This document shows positions 33,075 through 41,872 of a stretch of 64,000 bases of DNA, one piece after another. The position numbers and the translations under genes were made by a program. The notes under the pieces are model-generated. The model made no database searches. It saw only the letters and a program-made list of their open reading frames with translations, and was not told where the DNA came from. The DNA is from [Eubacterium] siraeum (lineage in GTDB: Bacteria; Bacillota; Clostridia; Oscillospirales; Ruminococcaceae), in assembly GCA_025150425.1 (NCBI GenBank), contig CP102281.1, forward strand, positions 310,001 through 374,000, read 5' to 3'. Position 1 is the stretch's first letter. Each line of letters starts with the position of its first letter.

Positions 33075-34766
33075 ATGAAGAACATACCGATAGGACAGAT
33101 TCTTGTTGAGAACGGATTTCTGAAAGAGGATCAGCTTGAAGAAGCCCTCGAAAAACAGCGCAGTGAGCCGGGTAAAAAGCTCGGCGACGTATTGCTCGAG
33201 CTGGGCTATGTTTCGGAAACACAGCTTGCACAGGCGCTGTCTATCCGTCTTAAAGTGCCGTTCATCGACCTCACAACCACAAAGATTGATATAGAGGCGG
33301 TCAAGAAGATACCTGAGGCTATAGCAAAGAAGAACTGCTGTGTAGCGTTCCAGATGACCGACTCACGTCTTACTGTTGCTACAGACGATCCTATCAACTT
33401 CTACATATTCGAGGAACTGAAGGTTATCTCCGGTATGGAGATACACGCAATGATAGCTACCCGTACAGCTATCAACGAAACTATCAGCAAGGCATATTCA
33501 CAGCAGACCGTAAGCAACGTTATGGATAACCTTAATAAAGAGTATACGGGTAATACCGACTCTGTTATCCAGGACGACCCCGAATCAGGCGAGCGTGTTG
33601 ATAACGCACCTATCGTTAAGCTGGTAAATACAATAGTCGAAACCTCATTCAGAATGAATGCATCGGATATTCATATAGAGCCTTTCAAGGACAGAACAAG
33701 AATAAGGCTCAGAGTAGACGGCGAGCTTATCGAGCAGATGAAGGTAAAGCCTGCCGCACATAACTCGCTTATAACCCGTATAAAGATACTCGGCGGTATG
33801 AACATCGCCGAAAAGAGAATACCTCTTGACGGCCGTTTCGGTATGACCATCGACGGCGTAAACCTTGACGTCCGTGTATCTACCATACCTACCGTTTACG
33901 GTGAGAAGTGCGTTATCCGTCTGCTTTCAACGGCAGATGAAAAGACAAGAAAGATAACCGACCTCGGTATGACGCTGTACAACTACGAAATGTTCAAGCA
34001 GATCATACGTTGCCCGCACGGAGTTATGCTGGTTACGGGACCTACAGGTTCGGGTAAATCTACAACACTGTATGCAACGCTCGGTGAGCTTTCAAAGCCC
34101 AACGTTAACATAGTTACCGTTGAGGACCCTTGCGAAAAGAAGATAGACGGTGTAAACCAGGTACAGATAAACGCAAAGGCAGGACTTACATTCGCGGCGG
34201 CTCTGCGTTCTATTCTCCGTCAGGACCCTGATATAGTAATGGTCGGTGAGATTCGTGACGGTGAAACGGCAGACATCGCTATCCGTGCCGCTATCACAGG
34301 TCACTTGGTTCTTTCGACACTTCATACAAACGATGCCGCAAGTACAATCCTCCGTCTTGTTGATATGGGTGTTGCACCTTACATGGTTGCGTCATCTCTT
34401 GTCGGAGTTATCGCCCAGCGACTTGTAAAGCTGCTTTGCCCGGAGTGCAAGGAGAAGGTAATGCTTACCGATCCTGCCGACTTAAGACTTGTCGGAAAGA
34501 CAGAGCCGGTCGAAATATGCAAGGCTCATTACGGCGGATGCCGCTCATGCCATAATACAGGCTATAAGGGCAGAACCGCTATCCACGAGATAATAGTAAG
34601 CTCGAACGATATAAAGGAGCTTATCTCAAGCGGCGCAACAGCCGAGCAGATAGGCGCACAGGCCGAAAAGAACGGAACAAAGCTGCTGAGAAGCAACGTT
34701 ACCGATATGGTGCTTGCAGGCACTACAACGCTTGACGAACTGGTAAAAGCCACCTACTCCGTATAA
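33075..34766 (+). CDS. pilB: Pilus extension ATPase PilB
   Basis: This 563-residue hexameric motor drives pilus assembly. The N-terminal MshEN-type domains are seen twice: GQILVENGFLKEDQLEEAL and LGDVLLELGYVSETQLAQAL. This fold is known to bind c-di-GMP in several PilB/MshE proteins, but the first repeat lacks the leading RLG. The core ATPase has Walker A GPTGSGKSTTLY (about residue 319-330), Asp box, Walker B DIVMVGEIRDGETA, and the His box LSTLHTNDA. A Cys4 zinc site is formed by CPECK and CRSCH. AGGGGGAAC precedes the ATG. It is followed by pilT with about 50 bases between. Confidence 0.95.
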   Translation: MKNIPIGQILVENGFLKEDQLEEALEKQRSEPGKKLGDVLLELGYVSETQLAQALSIRLKVPFIDLTTTKIDIEAVKKIPEAIAKKNCCVAFQMTDSRLTVATDDPINFYIFEELKVISGMEIHAMIATRTAINETISKAYSQQTVSNVMDNLNKEYTGNTDSVIQDDPESGERVDNAPIVKLVNTIVETSFRMNASDIHIEPFKDRTRIRLRVDGELIEQMKVKPAAHNSLITRIKILGGMNIAEKRIPLDGRFGMTIDGVNLDVRVSTIPTVYGEKCVIRLLSTADEKTRKITDLGMTLYNYEMFKQIIRCPHGVMLVTGPTGSGKSTTLYATLGELSKPNVNIVTVEDPCEKKIDGVNQVQINAKAGLTFAAALRSILRQDPDIVMVGEIRDGETADIAIRAAITGHLVLSTLHTNDAASTILRLVDMGVAPYMVASSLVGVIAQRLVKLLCPECKEKVMLTDPADLRLVGKTEPVEICKAHYGGCRSCHNTGYKGRTAIHEIIVSSNDIKELISSGATAEQIGAQAEKNGTKLLRSNVTDMVLAGTTTLDELVKATYSV

Positions 34767-34814
34767 TACGGATGCGGTGTTAGCAATATGTCTTTTTAAA
34801 AGGAGAATAAAAAG

Positions 34815-35876
34815 GTGGATATTAACAAAATACTTGACGAAGCAAGAAGGCTCGGATGTTCGGACTTACACTTTACTGCGGGACTTCCTCCCGTTGTACG
34901 TCTGCACGGCAGTATCAAAAAGCTCAGCGGTTATCCCGACTGCACAGAGCCTATCATAGTCAATATCATAAATCAGATAACCTCAATGAAGCACAAGGCT
35001 TCTATCCAGAAGGGCCTTGACACCGACTTCTCGTATGTATCCGCATCCGGACACAGACACAGAGTAAACGTGTACAGACAGAGGGGCTATCACGCAATAG
35101 CAATGCGACTTCTGCGTAACGATATTCCTACACTGCAGGATCTTATGCTTCCCGGACTTATGGGCGAGTTTGCGCTACGTCCGAGAGGTCTTGTGCTGGT
35201 AACAGGCCCTACCGGTTCAGGTAAGTCAACGACTCTTGCGGCTATGATTGACCATATCAACCGCAACAAGAACTGTCATATTATTACAGTCGAAGACCCT
35301 ATCGAGTATCTTCACACACATAAGCAGTCAATGGTAAACCAGCGTGAGATCGGCGCCGATGTAGACAGCTTCGCAGGCTCACTGCGTGCCGCACTCCGTG
35401 AGGACCCTGATGTTATACTCGTCGGAGAAATGCGTGACTTTGAAACTATCAATGCCGCAGTAACCGCCGCAGAAACAGGTCACCTTGTGCTTTCAACACT
35501 GCATACGACAGGTGCCGCAGAAACCATCGACCGTATCATAGACGTTTATCCGCCTCACTCACAGGGTCAGATCAGAGCGCAGCTTGCAAACTCCCTCGTA
35601 GCCGTTATTTCACAGACGCTCGTTCCTACGGCTGACGGGAAGGGTCGTATCGCCGCTCTTGAGCTTATGAGCTGTACAGACGCTATCAGCTCACTTATCC
35701 GCGAAGGTAAGATATTCCAGATTCCGAACTCCATCCAGACCTCTAAGGCTCTCGGTATGTTTTCGCTCGACCAGGATCTTGCAAGACTTGTCCGCACAGG
35801 CAAAATTACGGAAGAAGTTGCAAGAAGCCGCTGCCAGAACCCCGACGATCTCAAGAGATATATCGGAGCTTATTAA
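34815..35876 (+). CDS. pilT: Pilus retraction ATPase PilT
   Basis: This 353-residue motor powers pilus disassembly and retraction, hence twitching and DNA uptake. It begins DINKILDEARRLGCSDLHFTAGLPP, typical of PilT. Walker A is GPTGSGKSTTLA, Walker B DPDVILVGEMRDFETI, and the His box STLHTTGAAETIDRI. The C-terminal retraction motif region (AIxxLIREGKxxQI type) is seen as AISSLIREGKIFQIPNSIQT. The start is GTG with AGGAG 9 bases upstream. A terminator follows at 35904-35930. Presence of PilT argues for dynamic pili rather than a secretion-only pseudopilus. Confidence 0.95.
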   Translation: MDINKILDEARRLGCSDLHFTAGLPPVVRLHGSIKKLSGYPDCTEPIIVNIINQITSMKHKASIQKGLDTDFSYVSASGHRHRVNVYRQRGYHAIAMRLLRNDIPTLQDLMLPGLMGEFALRPRGLVLVTGPTGSGKSTTLAAMIDHINRNKNCHIITVEDPIEYLHTHKQSMVNQREIGADVDSFAGSLRAALREDPDVILVGEMRDFETINAAVTAAETGHLVLSTLHTTGAAETIDRIIDVYPPHSQGQIRAQLANSLVAVISQTLVPTADGKGRIAALELMSCTDAISSLIREGKIFQIPNSIQTSKALGMFSLDQDLARLVRTGKITEEVARSRCQNPDDLKRYIGAY

Positions 35877-35903
35877 TCAGCATAAATCATCAAGTGATGC
35901 TAC

Positions 35904-35934
35904 AATGCCGCCTGTTTATACGGCGGCATTATTT
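35904..35934 (+). terminator. Terminator after pilT
   Basis: A 9-bp stem AATGCCGCC/GGCGGCATT (35904-35912 with 35922-35930) is followed by ATTTA. Confidence 0.75.
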
Positions 35935-35958
35935 ATGCGCTTCTGAAAGGATTTTTTA

Positions 35959-36414
35959 ATGAAATTTGTTATTCAAAGAGTGACAGGTGCGAGTGTAACC
36001 GTAGATAACGAAATAATAGGGAAAATCGGAAAGGGATTTCTGGTGCTTATCGGCATCTCGCAGACCGATACAAAGGAAATCGCAGACAAGCTGATACGCA
36101 AGATGACGGGGCTTCGCATCTTTGACGATGAGAACGGAAAGACAAACCTTGCCCCTGCCGATGTCGGCGGAAGCCTGCTTCTTATCTCACAGTTCACGCT
36201 GTACGCAGATTGCCGCAAGGGCTACCGTCCCTCCTTTACAAGCGCCGGCTCACCCGATATGGCAAACGAACTGTACGAGTATATCGTCGAGCAATGCCGT
36301 AAGTGCGAAAGCATAGCCGACGTGCAGACAGGAAGGTTCGGTGCGGATATGAAGGTAGAGCTTCTGAACGACGGACCGTTCACGGTCATCCTTGACAGCA
36401 ACGAGCTGATGTGA
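35959..36414 (+). CDS. dtd: D-aminoacyl-tRNA deacylase
   Basis: This 151-residue cytoplasmic enzyme hydrolyses D-aminoacyl-tRNA (and Gly-tRNA-Ala). It begins [16 protein letters not shown], and has [12 protein letters not shown] (the SQFTL active-site motif, about residues 77-88) and [11 protein letters not shown] at the end (the GP cross-subunit motif, with Phe where Val is usual). Length is typical. AAAGGA precedes the ATG. The last 40 bases including the stop lie in a perfect 43-bp tandem duplication, the second copy of which follows the gene. Confidence 0.95.
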   Translation: MKFVIQRVTGASVTVDNEIIGKIGKGFLVLIGISQTDTKEIADKLIRKMTGLRIFDDENGKTNLAPADVGGSLLLISQFTLYADCRKGYRPSFTSAGSPDMANELYEYIVEQCRKCESIADVQTGRFGADMKVELLNDGPFTVILDSNELM

Positions 36415-36460
36415 AACACCGTTCACGGTCATCCTTGACAGCAACGAGCTGATGTGAAAC
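36375..36460 (+). repeat. 43-bp tandem duplication of the dtd 3' end
   Basis: 36375-36417 and 36418-36460 are identical 43-base units, each containing the dtd stop codon. A third copy begins but stops after four bases (ACCG). Confidence 0.97.
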
Positions 36461-36473
36461 ACCGTGTAACGGC

Positions 36474-36660
36474 TTCAGTTTGTTGAAATGGGGTTGAGGG
36501 GCGTAGCCCCCAACAGGGACTAGGGGCGGTAGCCCCAGTAAAATAGCCCCTTTCCAAGGGAAAGGGGTTTGGGGATAGGGATAGAGAATCTGCTCTATTT
36601 TTATAAAACAGACTTTTTCTACAGGTTGAAGTTGTGTAACGGCGTGCAAAGCTTTTTACA
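36474..36660. repeat. G-rich palindromic intergenic region
   Basis: This gene-free stretch holds three successive short hairpins: GTTG-A-GGGGC/GCCCC-C-CAAC near 36495, GGGGC/GCCCC near 36523, and CCCCTTTCC/GGAAAGGGG near 36547-36568. An ATAGAG/CTCTAT hairpin with TTTT at 36581-36602 follows and may be a terminator. The 10-mer GTGTAACGGC flanks the block at 36464 and 36634. It looks like a dispersed intergenic repeat; nothing coding is seen. Confidence 0.6.
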
Positions 36661-36792
36661 GTGCGCTTACAGCGCCTTTTCATTATAAGTATGGTGAAAA
36701 ATTACTGTAAATTAACTCATTACAATTTTCGTCAAAATGCACAACTGGGAAAAATATTTTGTTGCATTTTTGTTAAATTTCCAATCAAACTA

Positions 36793-36821
36793 TAGACAAA
36801 CGGGCGAAAAAGTGTTATAAT
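36793..36821 (+). promoter_or_regulatory. Promoter of the kinase-fold gene
   Basis: TAGACA (36793-36798), 17 bases, TATAAT (36816-36821), 63 bases before the start codon. Confidence 0.82.
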
Positions 36822-36883
36822 CAAGTCACATTAAAAGGAAACGCCGCAGCATAAAGCACAGCGCTCCCGGAAAGGACTTAAGT

Positions 36884-37648
36884 ATGAATGAAATAAAATT
36901 AGGTAAAAAAATCTCCGAAGGTAAAACCGTTGACGTATATGAGAGCGGCGACCTTGCAGTAAAGGTATTCAAACCCGATGCACCCAAAACAGTAGTTTTC
37001 TACGAGGCTTTCATGGATTCAAAGGTTGAAGAAACAGGACTTAACGTTCCTAAGATAAAGGAAGTTGAGCTTATCGACGGCAAGTGGGCAATTGCTACAG
37101 AACTTATCAAGGGCAAGACGCTTGCACAGATCATGCAGGAAGAGCCTGAGAACTGCGACGGCTATCTTGACGATATGGTTGAGCTTCAGCTCAGCATCCA
37201 CGCTAAGAAGGTTACAGGTATTTCAAAGCTGAAGGATAAACTGAGAGAAGAAATCGAGAGCCTTGACGTAATCGACCACATCAAGAGATACGATCTTCTG
37301 ACAAGACTTGACAGCACACCCAAGCACGTTAAGCTGTGCCACGGTAACTTCGGTCCTGAGAACATAGTTGTAACAGACGACAACAAGGTTTATATAGTTG
37401 ACTGGATAGGCGCTTCGGCAGGTAATGCCAGTGCAGATGTTGCCAAGACATATCTGAAGCTCGCACTTACATCTACAGAAACAGCTGAGAAGTATCTCAA
37501 CCTGTTCTGCAAGAAGACAAATACAGCAAAGACATATGTTCAGGAATGGCTTCCCATTATGGCGGCATCAACGCTCGCAAAGGGTGTTACAAGCAAGGAG
37601 GAGAAGGATCTTCTCTTTACATGGCTTGACGTTGTGGACTATTCTTGA
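36884..37648 (+). CDS. Aminoglycoside-phosphotransferase-fold protein, altered catalytic Asp
   Basis: This 254-residue cytoplasmic protein has the APH/choline-kinase fold. The N-lobe contains a glycine-poor loop (KKISEGKTVDVYESGD) and K27 in AVKVFKP. The hinge region reads ATELIKGKTLAQIM. The catalytic loop is CHGNFGPENIVV: the usual HGD is HGN, with Asn at 155 where the catalytic Asp is expected. The metal-binding Asp is kept in IVDWIG (D173). It may be a pseudokinase or a kinase with altered chemistry. Its substrate is unknown; it is a single-gene unit with strong promoter, AAAGGA site and terminator, and codon use resembling well-expressed genes. Confidence 0.8.
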   Translation: MNEIKLGKKISEGKTVDVYESGDLAVKVFKPDAPKTVVFYEAFMDSKVEETGLNVPKIKEVELIDGKWAIATELIKGKTLAQIMQEEPENCDGYLDDMVELQLSIHAKKVTGISKLKDKLREEIESLDVIDHIKRYDLLTRLDSTPKHVKLCHGNFGPENIVVTDDNKVYIVDWIGASAGNASADVAKTYLKLALTSTETAEKYLNLFCKKTNTAKTYVQEWLPIMAASTLAKGVTSKEEKDLLFTWLDVVDYS

Positions 37649-37670
37649 TGACAGCTTAATAACGATAATG

Positions 37671-37697
37671 ACGCCCCGCTTTTGCGGGGCGTTTTTG
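37671..37697 (+). terminator. Terminator after the kinase-fold gene
   Basis: A 9-bp stem ACGCCCCGC/GCGGGGCGT (37671-37679 with 37684-37692) is followed by TTTTT. Confidence 0.92.
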
Positions 37698-37801
37698 TGT
37701 GCTTTTTGTGTATACGGCACAGGGAATATATCGGAAACGTCGAAAAAACGGTGTGAGCGGCATCATTTTTGAATATTTTCTGAAAATTCGCCGTAAAAGG
37801 C

Positions 37802-37830
37802 TTAACATTTGCGCCGATTTGTGCTATACT
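37802..37830 (+). promoter_or_regulatory. Promoter of the PBP gene
   Basis: TTAACA (37802-37807), 17 bases, TATACT (37825-37830), about 90 bases before the start. Confidence 0.75.
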
Positions 37831-37920
37831 TACAACGTGGTATACTCTGCTTCGGAAGAATATATCCTTGCCGACAGCGGCAATAATATTGTAAACAACA
37901 CACCTTAAAAGGACGTAAAT

Positions 37921-40299
37921 ATGAGTCAGAAAAAAACCAATTATCTTAATGCAGACGTTGAGCTTGAGGAAAGTACGCCTGCGGTAAAGAAAAAATCAAA
38001 GAAAAAGCAGAACAAGACATTGAATACGGTAAAGCACGTTTTAGGAGTTATCGGAACAACGTTTCTCAGCCTGTTCATGATAGTAATCATTACCTGCTGT
38101 ATAGTAGCGGTAACGCTTACTGTATATATAATGCAGTTTGCCGACAGTGCGTTTGACGTTGATCTCAAGAACGTCGATCTTAGCTATACCAGCTTTATTT
38201 ATGCGAAGAACAGCGCAGGAGAGCAGGTGGAGATAAAGCGTCTGTCAGGTGACGAGAATCGTATCTGGGTAAATATGGAGCAGATACCGAAGCACACTCA
38301 GGACGCATTCACGGCGGTCGAGGACAAGCGTTTCTACGAGCATGAAGGCGTTGACTGGAAAAGAACGGTTCGTGTAACAATATCGACTCTGTTCAACGGT
38401 TACGGCGAGGGCGGCTCGACCATAACACAGCAGCTTGTAAAGAATATCACGGGTGACGACAGAGTAACTCCCGAACGTAAGATTCGAGAGATATTCAGAG
38501 CGTTGAACCTTGAAAAGCAGTATACCAAGATAGATATACTTGAAGCGTATCTCAACCGTGTTCCTCTCGGAGGTACGGTTTACGGAGTAGGCTCGGCGGC
38601 TTACTATTATTTCGGAAAGACGGTCGATCAGCTGACAATTGCCGAAAGTGCGATACTTGCAGGTATGACACGTTCTCCGAGCGTGCTTAACCCTTATGCG
38701 AATCTTGAACGCTCGAAGGAAAGACAGCTTTACGCACTGAAATGTATGTATGAGCAGGGTCTTATTACGACCGATGAATATGAAGCCGCAAAGACAGAGC
38801 AGGTCAAATTCAGACTTATCGTTGAGGGCGACGCTTACGGCTATAAGGATCCCAGATATGATGAGTATTACGGAAACAACGCAAACAAGGACGAGAACAG
38901 CGACGGATATGACGATGAGGATACTTATGAGGCATATCGCTGGAACGAGTATGAAATAACTCAGAACTGGTATGTAGACGCTGCCATACAGCAGGTTATC
39001 GAGGATCTGAGTAAGGCAAAAGGCATGACCTATGCAGAGGCGAAGGCGGATCTTTATAAGGGCGGCTACAAGATATATCTCAATATGGATATGGATATAC
39101 AGGAGAAGCTGGAAACCTTCTTCAAGGATCCGAACAACTTCTTCTACAGCTATGATAAGACTGCAATAGAAGAAAACTGCGCTCAGGCGGCATTTGTTCT
39201 TACCGACTACAGAGGTAACGTAGTGGCTCTTGCAGGCGGTATCGGTGATAAGCCCGGTGACGGCTGCTTCAACAGAGCAACACAGGCTATACTGCCTATC
39301 GGTTCGACAATGAAGCCTATCTCGGTTTACGGTCAGGCTGTAGATAAGGATATAATCAACTATTCTTCGATGATACTGGATAAATGTATCACGCTTCCCG
39401 AAGGCACAAGCTGGCCGAGTAACTTTGAGGGCGATTACGGCTCGGGCGGATATATACCGGCGTGGTATGCGGTACAGCAGTCAAAGAACACGACCGCTGT
39501 CCGTATGGCACAGGTACTCGGAATAGACACCTGCTTCAACTTCCTTACGGATAAGCTGAACGTGACAACGCTTGACTACACCTATGACAAGGCATATTCG
39601 CCCATTGCTCTGGGTCAGCTTACGCAGGGTATGACGCTTATGGAGCTTGCCGGTGCATATCAGATATTCGGCTCGGGCGGTGTATATTACGAGCCTAAGC
39701 TGTACAACCTTATCACCGACTACAACGATAAGACGGTTATCGAGCAGGAGCCTCTCGGCGACAGAGTAATGGAAAGCGACAGCGCATATATAACAAACAG
39801 ACTGCTCAAGGCGGTTACGGATACTACAAACGGCTCGGGCAGATATGCGAAAATCGACGGTATAGAGGTAGTCGGCAAGACAGGTACTTCAAACGATGAG
39901 CGTGTTCTTGCGTTTGCGGGACTTACTGCGGATTACTGCGGTGTTATAAGACTGGGATTTGACGATAACAAGAACATCGGCACAACAAACTATATTTATC
40001 TTGCGCAGGTATGGCACAACTTTATGGTGAATGTTGTGAACGAGGATTCCACAAAGACCTTTGCAAAGGATTCAAACGTAGTCGAAAAGAAATACTGTAC
40101 CGAAACAGGACTTCTTGCAACGTCAAAATGCAAGAATACCGCTGTGGGTTATTACAAGGCGGATAATCTGCCAAAGACGTGCGATTCCACGCATAAAGAC
40201 GGCGAGTATGTAAAGAAGCACGGCGGTGAAACATTGCTTGTACCCGACTGGGGTACGCAGAAAGCGGAAGAAGATACGAGCAGTACAAGCTCGAACTGA
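37921..40299 (+). CDS. Class A penicillin-binding protein (PBP1a-like)
   Basis: This 792-residue bifunctional peptidoglycan synthase has a basic cytoplasmic tail (1-38), one membrane segment (about 43-75), a GT51 glycosyltransferase domain and a transpeptidase domain. GT51 motifs are VEDKRFYEHEGVD (catalytic Glu), GGSTITQQLVKN and RKIREIFRALNLEKQYTK. Transpeptidase motifs are GSTMKP (SxxK nucleophile), SKNTT (SxN) and VGKTGTS (KTG). An Asp/Asn/Glu-rich insert (about residues 320-345) lies between the domains. AAAAGGACG precedes the ATG. It should act at the outer face of the membrane. Confidence 0.94.
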   Translation: MSQKKTNYLNADVELEESTPAVKKKSKKKQNKTLNTVKHVLGVIGTTFLSLFMIVIITCCIVAVTLTVYIMQFADSAFDVDLKNVDLSYTSFIYAKNSAGEQVEIKRLSGDENRIWVNMEQIPKHTQDAFTAVEDKRFYEHEGVDWKRTVRVTISTLFNGYGEGGSTITQQLVKNITGDDRVTPERKIREIFRALNLEKQYTKIDILEAYLNRVPLGGTVYGVGSAAYYYFGKTVDQLTIAESAILAGMTRSPSVLNPYANLERSKERQLYALKCMYEQGLITTDEYEAAKTEQVKFRLIVEGDAYGYKDPRYDEYYGNNANKDENSDGYDDEDTYEAYRWNEYEITQNWYVDAAIQQVIEDLSKAKGMTYAEAKADLYKGGYKIYLNMDMDIQEKLETFFKDPNNFFYSYDKTAIEENCAQAAFVLTDYRGNVVALAGGIGDKPGDGCFNRATQAILPIGSTMKPISVYGQAVDKDIINYSSMILDKCITLPEGTSWPSNFEGDYGSGGYIPAWYAVQQSKNTTAVRMAQVLGIDTCFNFLTDKLNVTTLDYTYDKAYSPIALGQLTQGMTLMELAGAYQIFGSGGVYYEPKLYNLITDYNDKTVIEQEPLGDRVMESDSAYITNRLLKAVTDTTNGSGRYAKIDGIEVVGKTGTSNDERVLAFAGLTADYCGVIRLGFDDNKNIGTTNYIYLAQVWHNFMVNVVNEDSTKTFAKDSNVVEKKYCTETGLLATSKCKNTAVGYYKADNLPKTCDSTHKDGEYVKKHGGETLLVPDWGTQKAEEDTSSTSSN

Positions 40300-40314
40300 G
40301 AAAATTCAACAATG

Positions 40315-40342
40315 ACAGCGGCTTACATCAGCCGCTGTTTTC
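40315..40342 (+). terminator. Terminator after the PBP gene
   Basis: A 9-bp stem ACAGCGGCT/AGCCGCTGT (40315-40323 with 40330-40338) is followed by TTTTC. Confidence 0.85.
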
Positions 40343-40361
40343 GTGAAAGGATCATTGATAT

Positions 40362-41492
40362 ATGACATTCAGACTTACAGCACCTTGTCACTTCGGACTT
40401 GAAAAGACGCTTTCCTTCGAGGTACGCAGGATTGGCGGAGAGGATATAGCCGTGTCGGACGGACGGGTGACGTTCACCGGTGACGAGCGTGTGCTTATAA
40501 GGGCGAATATGTGCCTGTCGACCGCAGAGCGTGTGGGAATACTTCTCTCGGAGTTCAGGGCAAGAACATTTGAGGAGCTTTTTCAGGGGGTAAAGGCAAT
40601 CCCTATTGAAAAATATGTCGGAAAGTTCGACAGATTTCCTATCAAGGGCTTCAGCCTTAATTCAAAGCTGACAAGCGTTCCTGCCTGCCAGAAGATAATC
40701 AAGAAGGCTATGGTCGAGCGAATGAAAAGCGTTTATAAAATCGGCTATTTTCAGGAAACCGAAGCATTGTTCCAGTTCCGCTTTTCAATAATGAAGGATA
40801 ACGTCACAATGACGCTCGATACATCGGGCGATGGGCTTCACAAGAGAGGTTACCGCCGTTTTTCCAATGCCGCACCTATAAAGGAAACGCTTGCGGCGGG
40901 AATTGCCGACCTTGCAAGGATAAGGGACAACGATATTGTCTGCGACCCGTTCTGCGGAAGCGGAACACTGCTTATCGAGAGCGCACTCAAGGCGCTTAAC
41001 ATACCGCCGTGTCTTGACAGGGAATTTACCGCTATGCAGTGGGAATTTTTGCCTAAGGAAATGTGGGACGAGGAAAGAGAAGCACTCAGAGCAAATATCA
41101 GAAAGCCCGAAAACTTTAAGCTGTACGGCTTTGATATAGACCCCGAAGCCGTAAGACTTACCCGTGACAACGCAGTAAAGGCGGGCGTGGGTGAATATAT
41201 TGAGGTTAAGCAGCGTGATGTTGCGGATTTTACATATCCGGAGGGCTGTACCGTTGTACTTTGCAATCCACCTTATGGTGAGCGTATGCTTGACGAGGAG
41301 CAGGCTCATGAGCTGTATAAAGTTATGGGCAAAAGATTGCTCCCGACAGAAAACAGGAGATTATTTGTTATCACTCCGGACGGGGAGTTTGAGGAACTGT
41401 TCGGTAAGAAAGCGGACAAGAACAGAAAGCTGTATAACGGTATGCTTATGTGTAGGCTGTACAGCTACTTTAAGGCAACACCGCACAATTAA
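40362..41492 (+). CDS. THUMP-domain 23S rRNA (guanine-N2) methyltransferase-like
   Basis: This 376-residue enzyme is of the RlmL/YpsC type. The N-terminal THUMP RNA-binding region (about 45-155) is followed by a Rossmann methyltransferase domain. The SAM-binding motif is DPFCGSGTLLIE, the acidic loop FDIDPEAV, and the N6/N2-methyltransferase motif IV NPPYGER. It lacks the second methyltransferase domain of E. coli RlmL, as usual in Firmicutes. It likely modifies 23S rRNA. The last codons (TTT AAG GCA ACA CCG CAC AAT TAA) lie in the left inverted repeat of a MITE-like element, so the natural C-terminus may have been replaced. Confidence 0.92.
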   Translation: MTFRLTAPCHFGLEKTLSFEVRRIGGEDIAVSDGRVTFTGDERVLIRANMCLSTAERVGILLSEFRARTFEELFQGVKAIPIEKYVGKFDRFPIKGFSLNSKLTSVPACQKIIKKAMVERMKSVYKIGYFQETEALFQFRFSIMKDNVTMTLDTSGDGLHKRGYRRFSNAAPIKETLAAGIADLARIRDNDIVCDPFCGSGTLLIESALKALNIPPCLDREFTAMQWEFLPKEMWDEEREALRANIRKPENFKLYGFDIDPEAVRLTRDNAVKAGVGEYIEVKQRDVADFTYPEGCTVVLCNPPYGERMLDEEQAHELYKVMGKRLLPTENRRLFVITPDGEFEELFGKKADKNRKLYNGMLMCRLYSYFKATPHN

Positions 41493-41650
41493 CGGCTATC
41501 GCCTTTGCCGCACGCTTGCTTGCATATTTCCCGTCATCTTGCACAAATTTCGCTTGACAGGCGCAAGCCTGCCTGCACTCAATTTATACAATCTGACGAA
41601 AAATCTGACTGCGCAATCGCACGACAATAATTATGTGGTATTGCCTTAAA
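41469..41650. mobile_element. MITE-like element with 23-bp inverted ends
   Basis: The left end 41469-41491 and the reverse complement of the right end 41628-41650 agree at 20 of 23 positions (consensus TTTAAGGCAAYACCRCAYAA, then TTA). The 182-bp element has no plausible coding capacity and contains internal short palindromes. The outermost TTTAA/TTAAA may be the target duplication. It sits between the methyltransferase stop and that gene's terminator. Confidence 0.7.
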
Positions 41651-41672
41651 AGCTGATAACGCAATTATTATC

Positions 41673-41708
41673 AAGCGGTATGCCTTTGAAAAGGTGTGCC
41701 GCTTTTCT
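41673..41708 (+). terminator. Terminator of the methyltransferase gene
   Basis: A 14-bp RNA stem including G-U pairs (41673-41686 with 41691-41704) has a 4-base loop and a TT tail. It lies directly right of the MITE-like element. Confidence 0.7.
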
Positions 41709-41758
41709 GCACTGTGAATATTACTAAACCGTTATAGTTTTTTTGTGGAATATGTCAA

Positions 41759-41787
41759 TTGCGGATATAGCCGAGTGTTGATATACT
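41759..41787 (+). promoter_or_regulatory. Candidate promoter of the small membrane protein gene
   Basis: TTGCGG (41759-41764), 17 bases, TATACT (41782-41787). An overlapping TATAAT at 41788 lacks a partner box. Confidence 0.5.
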
Positions 41788-41872
41788 TATAATAGATAAG
41801 GTAACTATACTTTGTCAAATTATCAAGATGTGAACAAAAATTATTTTGCACAATATTGCAGGAGGTACCGCT

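Noticed and set aside
41191-41649. Reading frame across the methyltransferase end and the MITE-like element
   Set aside because: It is out of frame with the methyltransferase, has no ribosome site and continues into the non-coding element.
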